Origin: Nautiliaceae bacterium | GTDB lineage: Bacteria; Campylobacterota; Campylobacteria; Campylobacterales; Nautiliaceae | Length of the DNA stretch: 39,973 nt | Assembly (NCBI GenBank): GCA_027062625.1 | Contig: JAMOSZ010000036.1 | Span: 1 to 39,973 of the forward strand | Direction of reading: 5' to 3' | Shown: piece after piece, positions 1 through 6,574 of the stretch | How the letters are laid out: every line of letters begins with the position of its first letter | How positions within the stretch are numbered: position 1 is the first letter of the stretch | Program-made: the position numbers and the translations under genes | The notes under the pieces: model-generated | What the model saw: only the letters and a program-made list of their open reading frames with translations | Told to the model about the DNA's origin: nothing | Database searches by the model: none

Positions 1-340
1 CGAATACATTATAAGCAACTACTCTTAATGTAGCTTTTAAATTATCGCTTGGTTTGGCCACACCTGTTAAAAGTACTCTGTTAGTGAAAACGTTATTTGA
101 TTTTTTATCATCGTTTGCCATTTTATACTGAATAAAGTCAACTGATGAGCGAAGGTCATAACTCCAAAATAAATGGTTATTCGCTGCAATAGGATTTACT
201 TTTTTTTGGTTTTCAATTACCATTTTTTTAAGTTTGCTAACTTCTTTTTCAAGTTGTTTTACTTTTGCTTCTAAATCACTTGCATTTTGTTGAGCAAATA
301 GTGCTCCTATTGCAAGAGTAGATAAGATTAATTTTTTCAT
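1..340 (-). CDS. DUF3373-type outer-membrane protein, N-terminal part
   Basis: The gene runs off the left edge; 113 codons are visible. It starts at the ATG whose A is base 340, with the ribosome site AGGAGA just upstream. The protein opens with a short signal peptide ending around the AQQ, then a charged coiled-coil stretch rich in Lys and Glu (about residues 20-48), then a segment that looks like the start of an outer-membrane beta-barrel (aromatic and Asn-rich alternating residues). This layout resembles the DUF3373 family of Campylobacterota porin-like proteins as I remember it; function is unknown. It follows the small secreted protein gene by 51 bases on the same strand, so the two are probably co-transcribed from the promoter near 770. 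Confidence 0.65.
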   Translation of the reverse strand, partial: MKKLILSTLAIGALFAQQNASDLEAKVKQLEKEVSKLKKMVIENQKKVNPIAANNHLFWSYDLRSSVDFIQYKMANDDKKSNNVFTNRVLLTGVAKPSDNLKATLRVVAYNVF

Positions 341-391
341 ATTTTCTCCTTAGATTGTAGTATTTTGAAGGTATAGAAAGGGAAGGAAGGA

Positions 392-736
392 TTATGAACA
401 TCCTGCTGGGATTTTTCCTTCCATAATTCCTACTAAAAAGTCTTCAAGGTCTTTTAATTTACCTTTTTTGATGATTTTTTCAACTCCTTTTGCTGCTTTT
501 GGGTCGATTTTTTGTAGTTTTTCTACAAGAGGTTTTCCATTGTCTTTAAAAAGCTCTTTTAACTCATCTACACTTTGAACTCCAAGTTTTTTAATAAGTT
601 GAGTTGATTTTAAGTGAGCTTTTCTTTTTACATATTTATTGTAGTATTTAAATCCTACATTGTAATCTGCAAGTGCTACTGATGCACTAAAAGTAAGTCC
701 AATAGCTGCTGCGAGTAAAAGTTTTCCAAATTTCAT
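392..736 (-). CDS. small secreted periplasmic protein, unknown function
   Basis: 114 residues. A clear Sec signal peptide (lysines at 2 and 5, a hydrophobic core, and an AxA-type cleavage site near residue 23) is followed by about 90 lysine-rich, probably helical residues ending in Gly-Cys-Ser. There is no CxxCH haem motif, although the composition recalls small cytochrome-like periplasmic proteins; the only cysteine is the penultimate residue. The ribosome site AAGGAG lies 7 bases before the ATG. It is the first gene of a probable two-gene unit with the DUF3373-type gene. The promoter has a perfect TATAAT but no good -35 box; repeats occupy that place, suggesting activator control. I do not recognise a function. 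Confidence 0.75.
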   Translation of the reverse strand: MKFGKLLLAAAIGLTFSASVALADYNVGFKYYNKYVKRKAHLKSTQLIKKLGVQSVDELKELFKDNGKPLVEKLQKIDPKAAKGVEKIIKKGKLKDLEDFLVGIMEGKIPAGCS

Positions 737-768
737 TGTTAACTCCTTGTTAATTTTGTGTGCTTACA

Positions 769-774
769 ATTATA
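769..774 (-). promoter_or_regulatory. -10 box (TATAAT) for the small secreted protein gene
   Basis: A perfect TATAAT on the minus strand about 33 bases before the start codon at 736. No TTGACA-like -35 box is found 16-18 bases upstream; that place holds the repeated TTTAAGAA motif, as expected for an activator-dependent promoter. Confidence 0.6.
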
Positions 775-783
775 TCCCTTTTT

Positions 784-811
784 TTCTTAAACTTTTCTTA
801 AATTTAAGAAA
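784..811. promoter_or_regulatory. candidate operator: two direct repeats 11 bp apart plus one inverted copy
   Basis: TTCTTAAA occurs at 784-791 and 795-802, exactly 11 bp apart. The second copy forms a perfect 18-bp palindrome (TTTCTTAAATTTAAGAAA, 794-811) with an inverted copy at 803-810. The block overlaps the -35 position of the minus-strand promoter at 769-774. Direct repeats with an 11-bp period are the usual binding pattern of OmpR/PhoB-family response regulators; which regulator acts here is unknown. Confidence 0.45.
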
Positions 812-862
812 GTTTGGGATAAATTTTCTCTTTTATAAGCACTTCTATTCTGATTATATTAG

Positions 863-914
863 TTTAATGTTAAAATAATGTTAAATTTTTGTTAATTCTT
901 AAAAATTTCTTAAA
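863..914. promoter_or_regulatory. phased 11-bp repeat tract
   Basis: GTTAA occurs at 869, 880 and 891, and TTCTTAAA at 896 and 907: two motif series that both repeat every 11 bp. TTCTTAAA is the same motif as at 784 and 795. The tract lies just upstream of the extended -10 promoter of the pseudouridine synthase gene and 90-140 bp behind the minus-strand promoter. Confidence 0.4.
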
Positions 915-923
915 GCGGTTTTT

Positions 924-932
924 TGGTATAAT
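924..932 (+). promoter_or_regulatory. extended -10 promoter (TGGTATAAT)
   Basis: TGGTATAAT lies 20 bases before the GTG start at 953. No convincing -35 box is present; the second TTCTTAAA pair sits in the upstream region. Confidence 0.55.
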
Positions 933-952
933 TTTAATAAAAAAGGGTTAGA

Positions 953-1732
953 GTGAAAAAAGAAAAGGCTTATGTTCTTCTTGCAAAGCAAGAAGGAATT
1001 TCAAATAGAAGGGCAAAAGAGTTAATTGATAAAGGAGTTGTTTACGCTCACGATAAAAAAATAAAAATAGCAAGAGGGCTTTTGCCCGTTAATACTAAAT
1101 TTAAGATTGAAAAAGTTGATGGAATTAAAAAGATTTTTGAGGATGATAATATTTTGGTAGTTGATAAGCCTCCTTATATGACAAGTGAGGAGGTTAGTAA
1201 AAAATTTAAATATCCTCTTTTACACAGACTTGATAAAGAGACAAGCGGTATTTTGGTGATGACAAAAAATGAAGATTTTAGAAAAAAGGCTATTGAAGAG
1301 TTTAAAAAAAGAAATGTTTATAAAGAGTATTTAGCTTGGGTTAGTGGAATTGTAGCAGAGCCAGAAAGAATTGAGCTTCCAATAAAAGTAATTAAGACAA
1401 AATCAGGAGCATTTGCAAAGGTAAGTAAAGATGGGGAAGATGCTATAACCGAAATTGAGCCGATTTTGGCATTTAGAAAAAAATCAAAAATAAAGGCTAT
1501 AATTCATACTGGTAAAACTCATCAAATAAGAGCTCATTTGAGTGCTATTGAGCATCCAATTATTGGAGATGAAAAGTATGGAGGAGAACCTTATAAGAGA
1601 GTAATGCTTCATCATCATAAGTTTAAATTATTTGATTATGAGTTTACATCGCCAGAGCCAAGAGATTTTGTTATGAGAGAGCAACAAAGCTATGTAAGAA
1701 AGAAAAGAGGCAAAAAAAAAGTAAAGGGGTAG
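953..1732 (+). CDS. RluA-family pseudouridine synthase with N-terminal S4-like domain
   Basis: 259 residues. Isomerises selected uridines in rRNA or tRNA to pseudouridine. The first 50 residues look like an S4 RNA-binding domain. The catalytic domain carries the family signature HRLDKETSG at residues 91-99 (Asp94 the nucleophile) and the later GKTHQIRAHL segment near 190. The C-terminus is a lysine/arginine-rich tail. The start is a GTG preceded by AAAGGG. It ends one base before ffh starts and heads the translation operon. Which position it modifies (RluB/C/D-like) cannot be told from sequence alone, so no symbol is given. Confidence 0.9.
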   Translation: MKKEKAYVLLAKQEGISNRRAKELIDKGVVYAHDKKIKIARGLLPVNTKFKIEKVDGIKKIFEDDNILVVDKPPYMTSEEVSKKFKYPLLHRLDKETSGILVMTKNEDFRKKAIEEFKKRNVYKEYLAWVSGIVAEPERIELPIKVIKTKSGAFAKVSKDGEDAITEIEPILAFRKKSKIKAIIHTGKTHQIRAHLSAIEHPIIGDEKYGGEPYKRVMLHHHKFKLFDYEFTSPEPRDFVMREQQSYVRKKRGKKKVKG

Positions 1733-1733
1733 T

Positions 1734-3083
1734 ATGTTTAATAAAATTAGTGAAAGTTTTAAAAGTGCAATTAATAAAATAAGATTAAAAGATGATGAGA
1801 AATCTTTAAAAAAGGCGTTAAACGAGCTTAAAAAGAATCTTTTGAAAGCGGATGTGCATTTTAAAACAACAAAAGAGCTTTTACACAAAGTTGAGGTTGA
1901 AACAAGAAAAAGAGGGATTGGAAGAGCAAATTTCTTTTTGGCGCTTGAAGAAGCGTTAAAAGAGATTTTAACAGCACCTGGGAATTATGGGTTTGTTTTT
2001 GCTCCAAAACCTCCAACAATCGTAATGATGAGTGGGCTTCAAGGTAGTGGTAAGACAACTACGACTGCAAAACTTGCCTATTATCTTAAAACTTTTAAGA
2101 AGAAAAAAGTATTAATGGTAGCAGCCGATTTGCAAAGACTTGCAGCCGTTGAACAGTTAAAGCAGCTTGCACAGCATAATAATCTTGATATTTTTTATGA
2201 TGAGAATGCAAAAGATGCCGTTGAGGTTGCAAAAAAAGGAGTAGAGTTTGCAAAAGAGAAATTTTATGATGTAGTTATTATAGATACGGCTGGGCGTCTT
2301 GCAATTGATGAAGAGCTTATGGATGAGCTTGTTAGAATGAAGAGTGAGGTAAATCCAAATGAGATTTTTTATGTAGCAGATTCTCTAACGGGTAAAGATG
2401 CGATAAATACAGCAAAATCTTTTGATGAAAAACTTGATATTACAGGAGTTATTCTTACAAAGTTTGATGGAGATAGCAAAGGTGGAGTAGCGCTTAGTAT
2501 AGCTCATCAAGTCAAAAAACCTCTTAGATTTATAGGAACGGGTGAAAAGATTGCAGATTTAGAAGTGTTTATTCCAGATAGGATTGTAAGCCGTTTGATG
2601 GGGGCTGGGGATATTGAGAGTTTGGTTGAGAAAACAACCGCAGTAATTGATGAGAAAGAGGCTAAAAAACTTACTAAAAAGTTAAAAAAAGGGCAATTTA
2701 ACTATAATGACTTTTTAGCTCAACTTGAACAGATGAAAAAGCTTGGAAGCATGAAAAATCTTTTGTCTATGATTCCTGGTATGGGGGGGCTTTTAAAGCA
2801 AATTGGGGATATTGATTTGGAAAATTCAGCTGAGATAAAAAAAATTAAAGCTATGATTAACTCAATGACGAAAAAGGAAAGAGAAAATCCTCATTTAATT
2901 AAAGAATCAGCAAGTAGGCGTCGTAGAATTGCAAGAGGAGCTGGGCTTAGTGTGCAAGAGGTTAATAGAATAAATAAGCAATTCCAAAATGCGGCAAAGA
3001 TGGCTAAAAAGTTTGCTGGAAAAAAAATTCCGGATTTAAAAGAGTTAACAGCAATGGCTCAGCACTTGAAATTTCCAAAATAA
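1734..3083 (+). CDS. ffh: signal recognition particle protein Ffh
   Basis: 449 residues, normal for the family. It binds 4.5S RNA and the signal sequences of nascent membrane and secreted proteins and docks with FtsY. The N domain (1-90) is followed by the SRP GTPase G domain, with the P-loop GLQGSGKT at 101-108, DTAGR near 190 and TKFDGD near 245. The M domain begins about residue 295 and includes the glycine/methionine finger region and the SRP-RNA-binding segment SRRRRIARGAGLSVQEVN. It is followed after a 68-base gap by rpsP, the conserved ffh-rpsP order of Campylobacterota. Confidence 0.97.
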   Translation: MFNKISESFKSAINKIRLKDDEKSLKKALNELKKNLLKADVHFKTTKELLHKVEVETRKRGIGRANFFLALEEALKEILTAPGNYGFVFAPKPPTIVMMSGLQGSGKTTTTAKLAYYLKTFKKKKVLMVAADLQRLAAVEQLKQLAQHNNLDIFYDENAKDAVEVAKKGVEFAKEKFYDVVIIDTAGRLAIDEELMDELVRMKSEVNPNEIFYVADSLTGKDAINTAKSFDEKLDITGVILTKFDGDSKGGVALSIAHQVKKPLRFIGTGEKIADLEVFIPDRIVSRLMGAGDIESLVEKTTAVIDEKEAKKLTKKLKKGQFNYNDFLAQLEQMKKLGSMKNLLSMIPGMGGLLKQIGDIDLENSAEIKKIKAMINSMTKKERENPHLIKESASRRRRIARGAGLSVQEVNRINKQFQNAAKMAKKFAGKKIPDLKELTAMAQHLKFPK

Positions 3084-3151
3084 TTAATTAAAATTCCAAA
3101 TTAAATTTAATTGGGTTGGTTGGTGGGAAAAAATTAAAATAAGGAGATAAT

Positions 3152-3403
3152 GTGGTAAAAATTAGACTTGCAAGATTTGGTAGAAAAAAAAGACCTTTTT
3201 ACAGAATTGTGGTAACAGATAGTAGAAAAAGAAGAGATAGTGGGTGGATTGAGAGTATTGGATATTATAATCCGTTAACAAATCCAAAAGATATTAAAAT
3301 TGATTTAGATAGAATGAATTATTGGTTAAGCAATGGTGCTCAAATGAGTGATAGAGTTAGCAAACTTAAAAAAATTTATGAAGAGAGATTGGCTAACGCT
3401 TAA
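3152..3403 (+). CDS. rpsP: 30S ribosomal protein S16
   Basis: 83 residues with the S16 N-terminus [20 protein letters not shown]. The start is the GTG at 3152 (AAGGAG at 3141-3146). An ATG two bases earlier is followed almost at once by a stop in its own frame and can be excluded. S16 is an early assembly protein of the small subunit. Its stop codon TAA shares its last A with the ATG of the KH protein, so the two are translationally coupled. Confidence 0.97.
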   Translation: MVKIRLARFGRKKRPFYRIVVTDSRKRRDSGWIESIGYYNPLTNPKDIKIDLDRMNYWLSNGAQMSDRVSKLKKIYEERLANA

Positions 3404-3645
3404 TGGTTGTTGACTTTGTGGTAGAATATGCAAAGCTTCTTAGTTTTGAGCCTGAGAAGATAAAAGCTGAGGTGGTTGAGCATAATGACTTTAATGAAAT
3501 AGTAATTTATGCTAAAAAGAGTGATGTTGGTAGGATTATTGGAAAGGGTGGTAGCTTGGTAAAAGCTATTAAGATTGTAATTAGCGGATGTAAAGCAAAA
3601 GATAATAAAGATTATAAAATAACGGTGAAGCCTTATGAAGAATAA
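3403..3645 (+). CDS. khpA: KH-domain RNA-binding protein KhpA
   Basis: 80 residues made of a single type-II KH domain. The GxxG loop is in RIIGKGGSLVKAI near residues 43-55. KhpA proteins (formerly YlqC) are small RNA chaperones, often encoded between rpsP and rimM as here. The start overlaps the rpsP stop by one base, and the stop lies inside the start of rimM. No other domain is present. Confidence 0.92.
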   Translation: MVVDFVVEYAKLLSFEPEKIKAEVVEHNDFNEIVIYAKKSDVGRIIGKGGSLVKAIKIVISGCKAKDNKDYKITVKPYEE

Positions 3646-4171
3646 AAAAATTCCTATTGCAAAGATTGGTAAGAGTTTTGGAGTTAGAGGATGGCAGAAG
3701 CTCCATATTTTAAGCGATTTTCCAGAGCAGTTTAAAAAGGGGGCTTCTTTTGAGTCCGATAGGGTTGAGTTAACAATTGAAGATATTGATTTAAAAAGAG
3801 GGCTTGTAAAATTCAAAGGCGTTAATTCACCGCAAGAGGCAAAAAAACTTACAAATAGAGCTCTTTATACAACTCCTGAGAAAACAAAAGAAGAGATTGA
3901 ATTAAAAGAGGGTGAGTATTTTTGGTTTGATATTGAAGGGTGTGATGTTTTTGAAAAGATAGATAATAAAGAAGTTAGAATAGGTAAAGTTGTAGAGATA
4001 GAAAGAGCGGATGAGGATTATTTGGTAATTGAAGTTGATGAGAAACTTAAAGAAAAAGGGTATCCAAAGAGACTTTTGATTAATTTTAAGAGAAATGTAA
4101 AAGATGTAGATGTTGATAATAAAAAAATTGTAGCCACTGGGGCTTTTGAACTTCTTGAATCCCTAAAATGA
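3635..4171 (+). CDS. rimM: 16S rRNA processing/30S maturation factor RimM
   Basis: 178 residues. An N-terminal RimM beta-barrel (IAKIGKSFGVRGWQKL) is followed by a PRC-barrel domain opening with EYFWFDIEGCDVF near residue 93. RimM binds the 30S head and S19 during assembly. The ATG lies 11 bases inside khpA, and the stop overlaps the trmD start as ATGA. Length and position match the family. Confidence 0.95.
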   Translation: MKNKKIPIAKIGKSFGVRGWQKLHILSDFPEQFKKGASFESDRVELTIEDIDLKRGLVKFKGVNSPQEAKKLTNRALYTTPEKTKEEIELKEGEYFWFDIEGCDVFEKIDNKEVRIGKVVEIERADEDYLVIEVDEKLKEKGYPKRLLINFKRNVKDVDVDNKKIVATGAFELLESLK

Positions 4172-4842
4172 AGATAATTTTTTTCTCTCTTTTTCCTGAT
4201 ATTATTCATTCTTATTTTCAAAATGGTGTTTTGTCAAAAGCACTTGCTAAAAATCTTTTTGAAATTGAAGTTGTTAATTTTAGAGATTTTGCTAAAAATA
4301 GGTATAAAAAAGTAGATACTTCTATTGTAGGCGGCGGGGCTGGTATGATTTTGGATAATGAAGCTTTAAGAGAAGCGCTTAGTGAATATAAAAAAAAATA
4401 TCCATTTGCAAGAGTTATATTTTTAACACCTGTTGGTAAAAAATATAATCAAAAAGATGCAATTAGACTTGCAAAAGAAGATGTTATTTTTTTGGTAAGT
4501 GGGAGATATGAAGGATTTGATGAGAGATTGATTGAAGATTTTGCAAGTGAGGTTATGAGTATTGGGGATTTTGTATTAAGTGGTGGAGAGCTTGGGGCTT
4601 TGTGTATTGCTGATAGTGTGCTTAGAAATGTTGATGGAGTCCTTGGGAATAGAGAGTCTTTAAAAGAAGAGAGTTTTAATAATAATTTGTTAGAAGCTCC
4701 GCAATTTTCAAAGATGGGGGATGTTCCTTTGATTTTAAAGAGTGGGAATCACAAAAAAATAAAAGAGTGGAAAACAAAAGCGGCTTTGTATAAGACTCTT
4801 TTTCATCGCCCAGATTTGAAAATGGAAAAAAATTTAGTATAA
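4168..4842 (+). CDS. trmD: tRNA (guanine-37-N1)-methyltransferase TrmD
   Basis: 224 residues. Methylates G37 next to the anticodon using S-adenosylmethionine, preventing frameshifts. The SPOUT trefoil-knot motifs are visible: VGGGAGMILDNEAL near residue 52, LVSGRYEGFDERL near 110 and SIGDFVLSGGELGAL near 130. The start overlaps the rimM stop by four bases. The stop codon TAA is embedded in the -10 box of the next promoter. Confidence 0.97.
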   Translation: MKIIFFSLFPDIIHSYFQNGVLSKALAKNLFEIEVVNFRDFAKNRYKKVDTSIVGGGAGMILDNEALREALSEYKKKYPFARVIFLTPVGKKYNQKDAIRLAKEDVIFLVSGRYEGFDERLIEDFASEVMSIGDFVLSGGELGALCIADSVLRNVDGVLGNRESLKEESFNNNLLEAPQFSKMGDVPLILKSGNHKKIKEWKTKAALYKTLFHRPDLKMEKNLV

Positions 4843-4843
4843 T
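4816..4843 (+). promoter_or_regulatory. promoter of rplS
   Basis: TTGAAA at 4816-4821 and TATAAT at 4838-4843 with a 16-base spacer, placed at the end of trmD. It would give rplS its own transcript in addition to read-through from the operon. Confidence 0.5.
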
Positions 4844-4902
4844 TTCAACTCAAAATTAAGTGTGAATGCTCATAAATGAGCCAATGGCACAAAGGAGAGA
4901 TA

Positions 4903-5265
4903 ATGAGAAATAGATACATTGAGGCTTTTGAAGAAGCTCAAATCGCACAAAAAGCAAAAAATATTCCAGAATTTAGACCAGGGGATACGGTAAGAGTTGG
5001 GGTTTTGATTAAAGAGGGAGATAAAAAGAGAGTTCAAAATTTTGAGGGCGTTGTAATTGCTATTAAGGGTAGAGGAACTGGTAAAACTTTTACTGTTAGA
5101 AAGATTGGAGCAAACAACGTTGGAGTTGAGAGAATTTTCCCACTTTATAGTGACTCAATTGCGAGTTTGGAAGTTATTAGAAAAGGTAAAGTAAGAAGAG
5201 CAAAACTTTACTATCTAAGAGGAAAAACTGGTAAAAAAGCAAGAATTAAAGAGAGAAGAGATTAA
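4903..5265 (+). CDS. rplS: 50S ribosomal protein L19
   Basis: 120 residues. The start at 4903 is chosen over an in-frame ATG at 4876 because it has the ribosome site AAAGGAGA just upstream and gives the usual L19 length and N-terminus (a helix, then [11 protein letters not shown]). L19 sits at the interface of the subunits. The last codons lie in a hairpin followed by a T-run that probably terminates transcription. Confidence 0.95.
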   Translation: MRNRYIEAFEEAQIAQKAKNIPEFRPGDTVRVGVLIKEGDKKRVQNFEGVVIAIKGRGTGKTFTVRKIGANNVGVERIFPLYSDSIASLEVIRKGKVRRAKLYYLRGKTGKKARIKERRD

Positions 5266-5280
5266 TCTCTTTTTCTCTTT
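5248..5280 (+). terminator. hairpin terminator across the rplS stop codon
   Basis: A perfect 16-bp palindrome (AAGAGATTAATCTCTT) spans the stop codon. The stem can be lengthened outwards through purine-rich GAGAG against CTCTT with one bulge, and T-rich sequence follows. Stability is modest because the stem is AT-rich. Confidence 0.45.
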
Positions 5281-5332
5281 ATCTAAAAATTAGTGCCAAA
5301 GACTAAAATTGTCTTAATTAATGCTAAAATTT

Positions 5333-5341
5333 TGGTATACT
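5333..5341 (+). promoter_or_regulatory. extended -10 promoter (TGGTATACT)
   Basis: TGGTATACT lies 23 bases before the ATG at 5364. A TTGTCT at 5309 is too far upstream (21-base spacer) to be a normal -35 box. Confidence 0.5.
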
Positions 5342-5363
5342 TTTAGAAAAAAAAGGAGTTAAA

Positions 5364-5651
5364 ATGGCTGATTTAGAAAATATGATTTTAAGTTTTGGAG
5401 AAATTCAAGAACCTCATGAGTGCGTTACTATTGCTTATTCGGGAGTTAGAGTAGAGAGTGAAAAACTTTATAATGAAGTTTATCCAACTGATGCTATAAA
5501 ACAAGCAATTATTTATCTTCAAGAACAAGCAAAAGAGTTAAATGCTGATGGAGTAAAAAATATTGACATTAAAACAATTACTTCTACAAATAGCGAGGGT
5601 AAAGAAGTAGTAGATTTTTTAGCACAAGGAACACTTATTAAGCTAAAATAG
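5364..5651 (+). CDS. small YbjQ-like (UPF0145/PF01906-type) protein
   Basis: 95 residues with ribosome site AAGGAG and a solid ATG; its own promoter and a following hairpin make it a single-gene unit. The pattern of an AKEL.ADGVKNIDI segment followed by a Gly/Lys turn and a final strand QGTLIKL resembles the second half of YbjQ-family proteins, which form small oligomeric barrels and have been called heavy-metal-binding. The match is by eye and distant; the function is unknown. No cysteine or histidine cluster for metal binding is present: only one Cys and one His, close together near residues 18-20. Confidence 0.7.
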   Translation: MADLENMILSFGEIQEPHECVTIAYSGVRVESEKLYNEVYPTDAIKQAIIYLQEQAKELNADGVKNIDIKTITSTNSEGKEVVDFLAQGTLIKLK

Positions 5652-5655
5652 ATTT

Positions 5656-5672
5656 TGCCTTTTTGGCATTTT
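5656..5672. terminator. short bidirectional hairpin
   Basis: TGCC-TTTTT-GGCA with T-rich sequence on the plus side and A-rich sequence before it (T-rich on the minus strand). It lies between the convergent YbjQ-like gene and tRNA-Phe and could serve both. Confidence 0.4.
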
Positions 5673-5677
5673 GTAGA

Positions 5678-5753
5678 TGGTGCCTCGGGACGGAATCGAA
5701 CCGCCGACACAGGGATTTTCAGTCCCTTGCTCTACCGACTGAGCTACCGAGGC
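5678..5753 (-). tRNA. tRNA-Phe (anticodon GAA)
   Basis: On the minus strand the acceptor stem GCCTCGG pairs with CCGAGGC, followed by discriminator A and an encoded CCA (5678-5680). The D arm GCTCAG..GAGC, the anticodon loop CTGAAAA in an AGGGA/TCCCT stem, and the T arm GGTTCGATTCC are all intact. 76 nt including CCA. Confidence 0.95.
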
Positions 5754-5755
5754 AG

Positions 5756-5832
5756 TGGTGGACCCGGCAGGACTCGAACCTGCGACCAACCGGTTATGAG
5801 CCGGTTGCTCTAACCAGCTGAGCTACGGGTCC
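5756..5832 (-). tRNA. tRNA with anticodon CAU (elongator Met or Ile2)
   Basis: Acceptor stem GGACCCG/CGGGTCC, discriminator A, encoded CCA, D arm with GCTGGTTAGAGC, anticodon stem ACCGG/CCGGT holding the loop CTCATAA, and T arm with GGTTCGAGTCC. The 77-nt length and loop fit elongator tRNA-Met or the tRNA-Ile2 whose C34 is modified by TilS; the T-stem and acceptor do not settle it by eye. It is not an initiator tRNA, since the first base pair is G-C. Two bases separate it from tRNA-Phe, so both are one transcript. Confidence 0.92.
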
Positions 5833-5844
5833 AGCTGGATTGAA

Positions 5845-5873
5845 ATTATAATTTATTTTATAAAAAAAAGCAA
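5845..5873 (-). promoter_or_regulatory. promoter of the CAU-tRNA/tRNA-Phe unit
   Basis: On the minus strand TTGCTT (5868-5873) and a perfect TATAAT (5845-5850) are 17 bases apart. Transcription would start a few bases before the first tRNA at 5832. This is one of the few promoters in the window with a recognisable -35 box. Confidence 0.7.
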
Positions 5874-5878
5874 GTAGG

Positions 5879-6574
5879 TTAAGGTTTTTTAAGCTCAAAA
5901 TGAGGAGTTGCATATTGTTTTTTTGCTTTAACTTGAATAATTTCATACTCCCAAGGTTTTAGGGTATTTGGTATAATAATTGCGGTTAATTTGTTTCCAT
6001 AGACGCATCCAGTATCAATTCCGGCTGAAAATCTATTTTTTTTAACTTCTAAAAATGGGTTATGCCCATAAACGATAAATCCTTCGTGCCCATCATAAAC
6101 ATCTGCCCAGTATCTTGCACTTTTATTATTATGATTTAAGGGGAGGAATTTGTGATTTAAATCAACATCTCTTATAAAAAGTAATAGGGTCATAATGTTT
6201 AAAGGGGGATTATTGAGTCTTATTTTATTTGTAATTCCAGCGTGAAGAATTGTTAGGCGGTTTAGTTTTAAGAAAAAGGGCATTGTTTCTATAAATTCAA
6301 AGTCTTCTTTTTTAAGCCTGGGATATACTCTTTGCTGGTCTTCATCAAGTTTTACATTTCTTCCCCAATATTTTCTTATGTGTTTGTATTCGTGATTTCC
6401 CATAATCGTAAAAATTTTGTTTTTTCTAACATATCTTAAAGCTTCTACTGGATATGGACCTTTGTCTAAAATATCTCCTACGCTTATTTCTATTGAATTT
6501 TTTGGGATAAGTTTTCTTAATTCTTCAAGCTCTTCTAAGCATCCGTGAATGTCTCCATAGATAACATATGGCAT
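5879..6574 (-). CDS. calcineurin-like metallophosphoesterase
   Basis: 231 residues. The PPP-type phosphoesterase motifs are in order: GDIHG at 7-11, GDILDKGP at 33-40, GNHEYKH at 59-65, then a GH in the YGHNPF segment and a GIDTGCVYGNKLTAI segment near the end. These coordinate two metal ions. Relatives include ApaH-type dinucleotide hydrolases and PrpA/PrpE-like serine/threonine phosphatases; the true substrate cannot be told. The ATG with AAAGGA upstream lies 40 bases inside tilS, so translation is coupled. No signal peptide, so cytoplasmic. Confidence 0.85.
   Translation of the reverse strand: MPYVIYGDIHGCLEELEELRKLIPKNSIEISVGDILDKGPYPVEALRYVRKNKIFTIMGNHEYKHIRKYWGRNVKLDEDQQRVYPRLKKEDFEFIETMPFFLKLNRLTILHAGITNKIRLNNPPLNIMTLLLFIRDVDLNHKFLPLNHNNKSARYWADVYDGHEGFIVYGHNPFLEVKKNRFSAGIDTGCVYGNKLTAIIIPNTLKPWEYEIIQVKAKKQYATPHFELKKP

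Noticed and set aside
3400-3816. 138-residue minus-strand ORF opposite khpA and rimM
   Set aside because: A composition artefact of two conserved genes on the other strand.
4876-4902. N-terminal extension of rplS to an earlier in-frame ATG
   Set aside because: The nine added residues are not typical of L19, and the AAAGGAGA ribosome site supports 4903.
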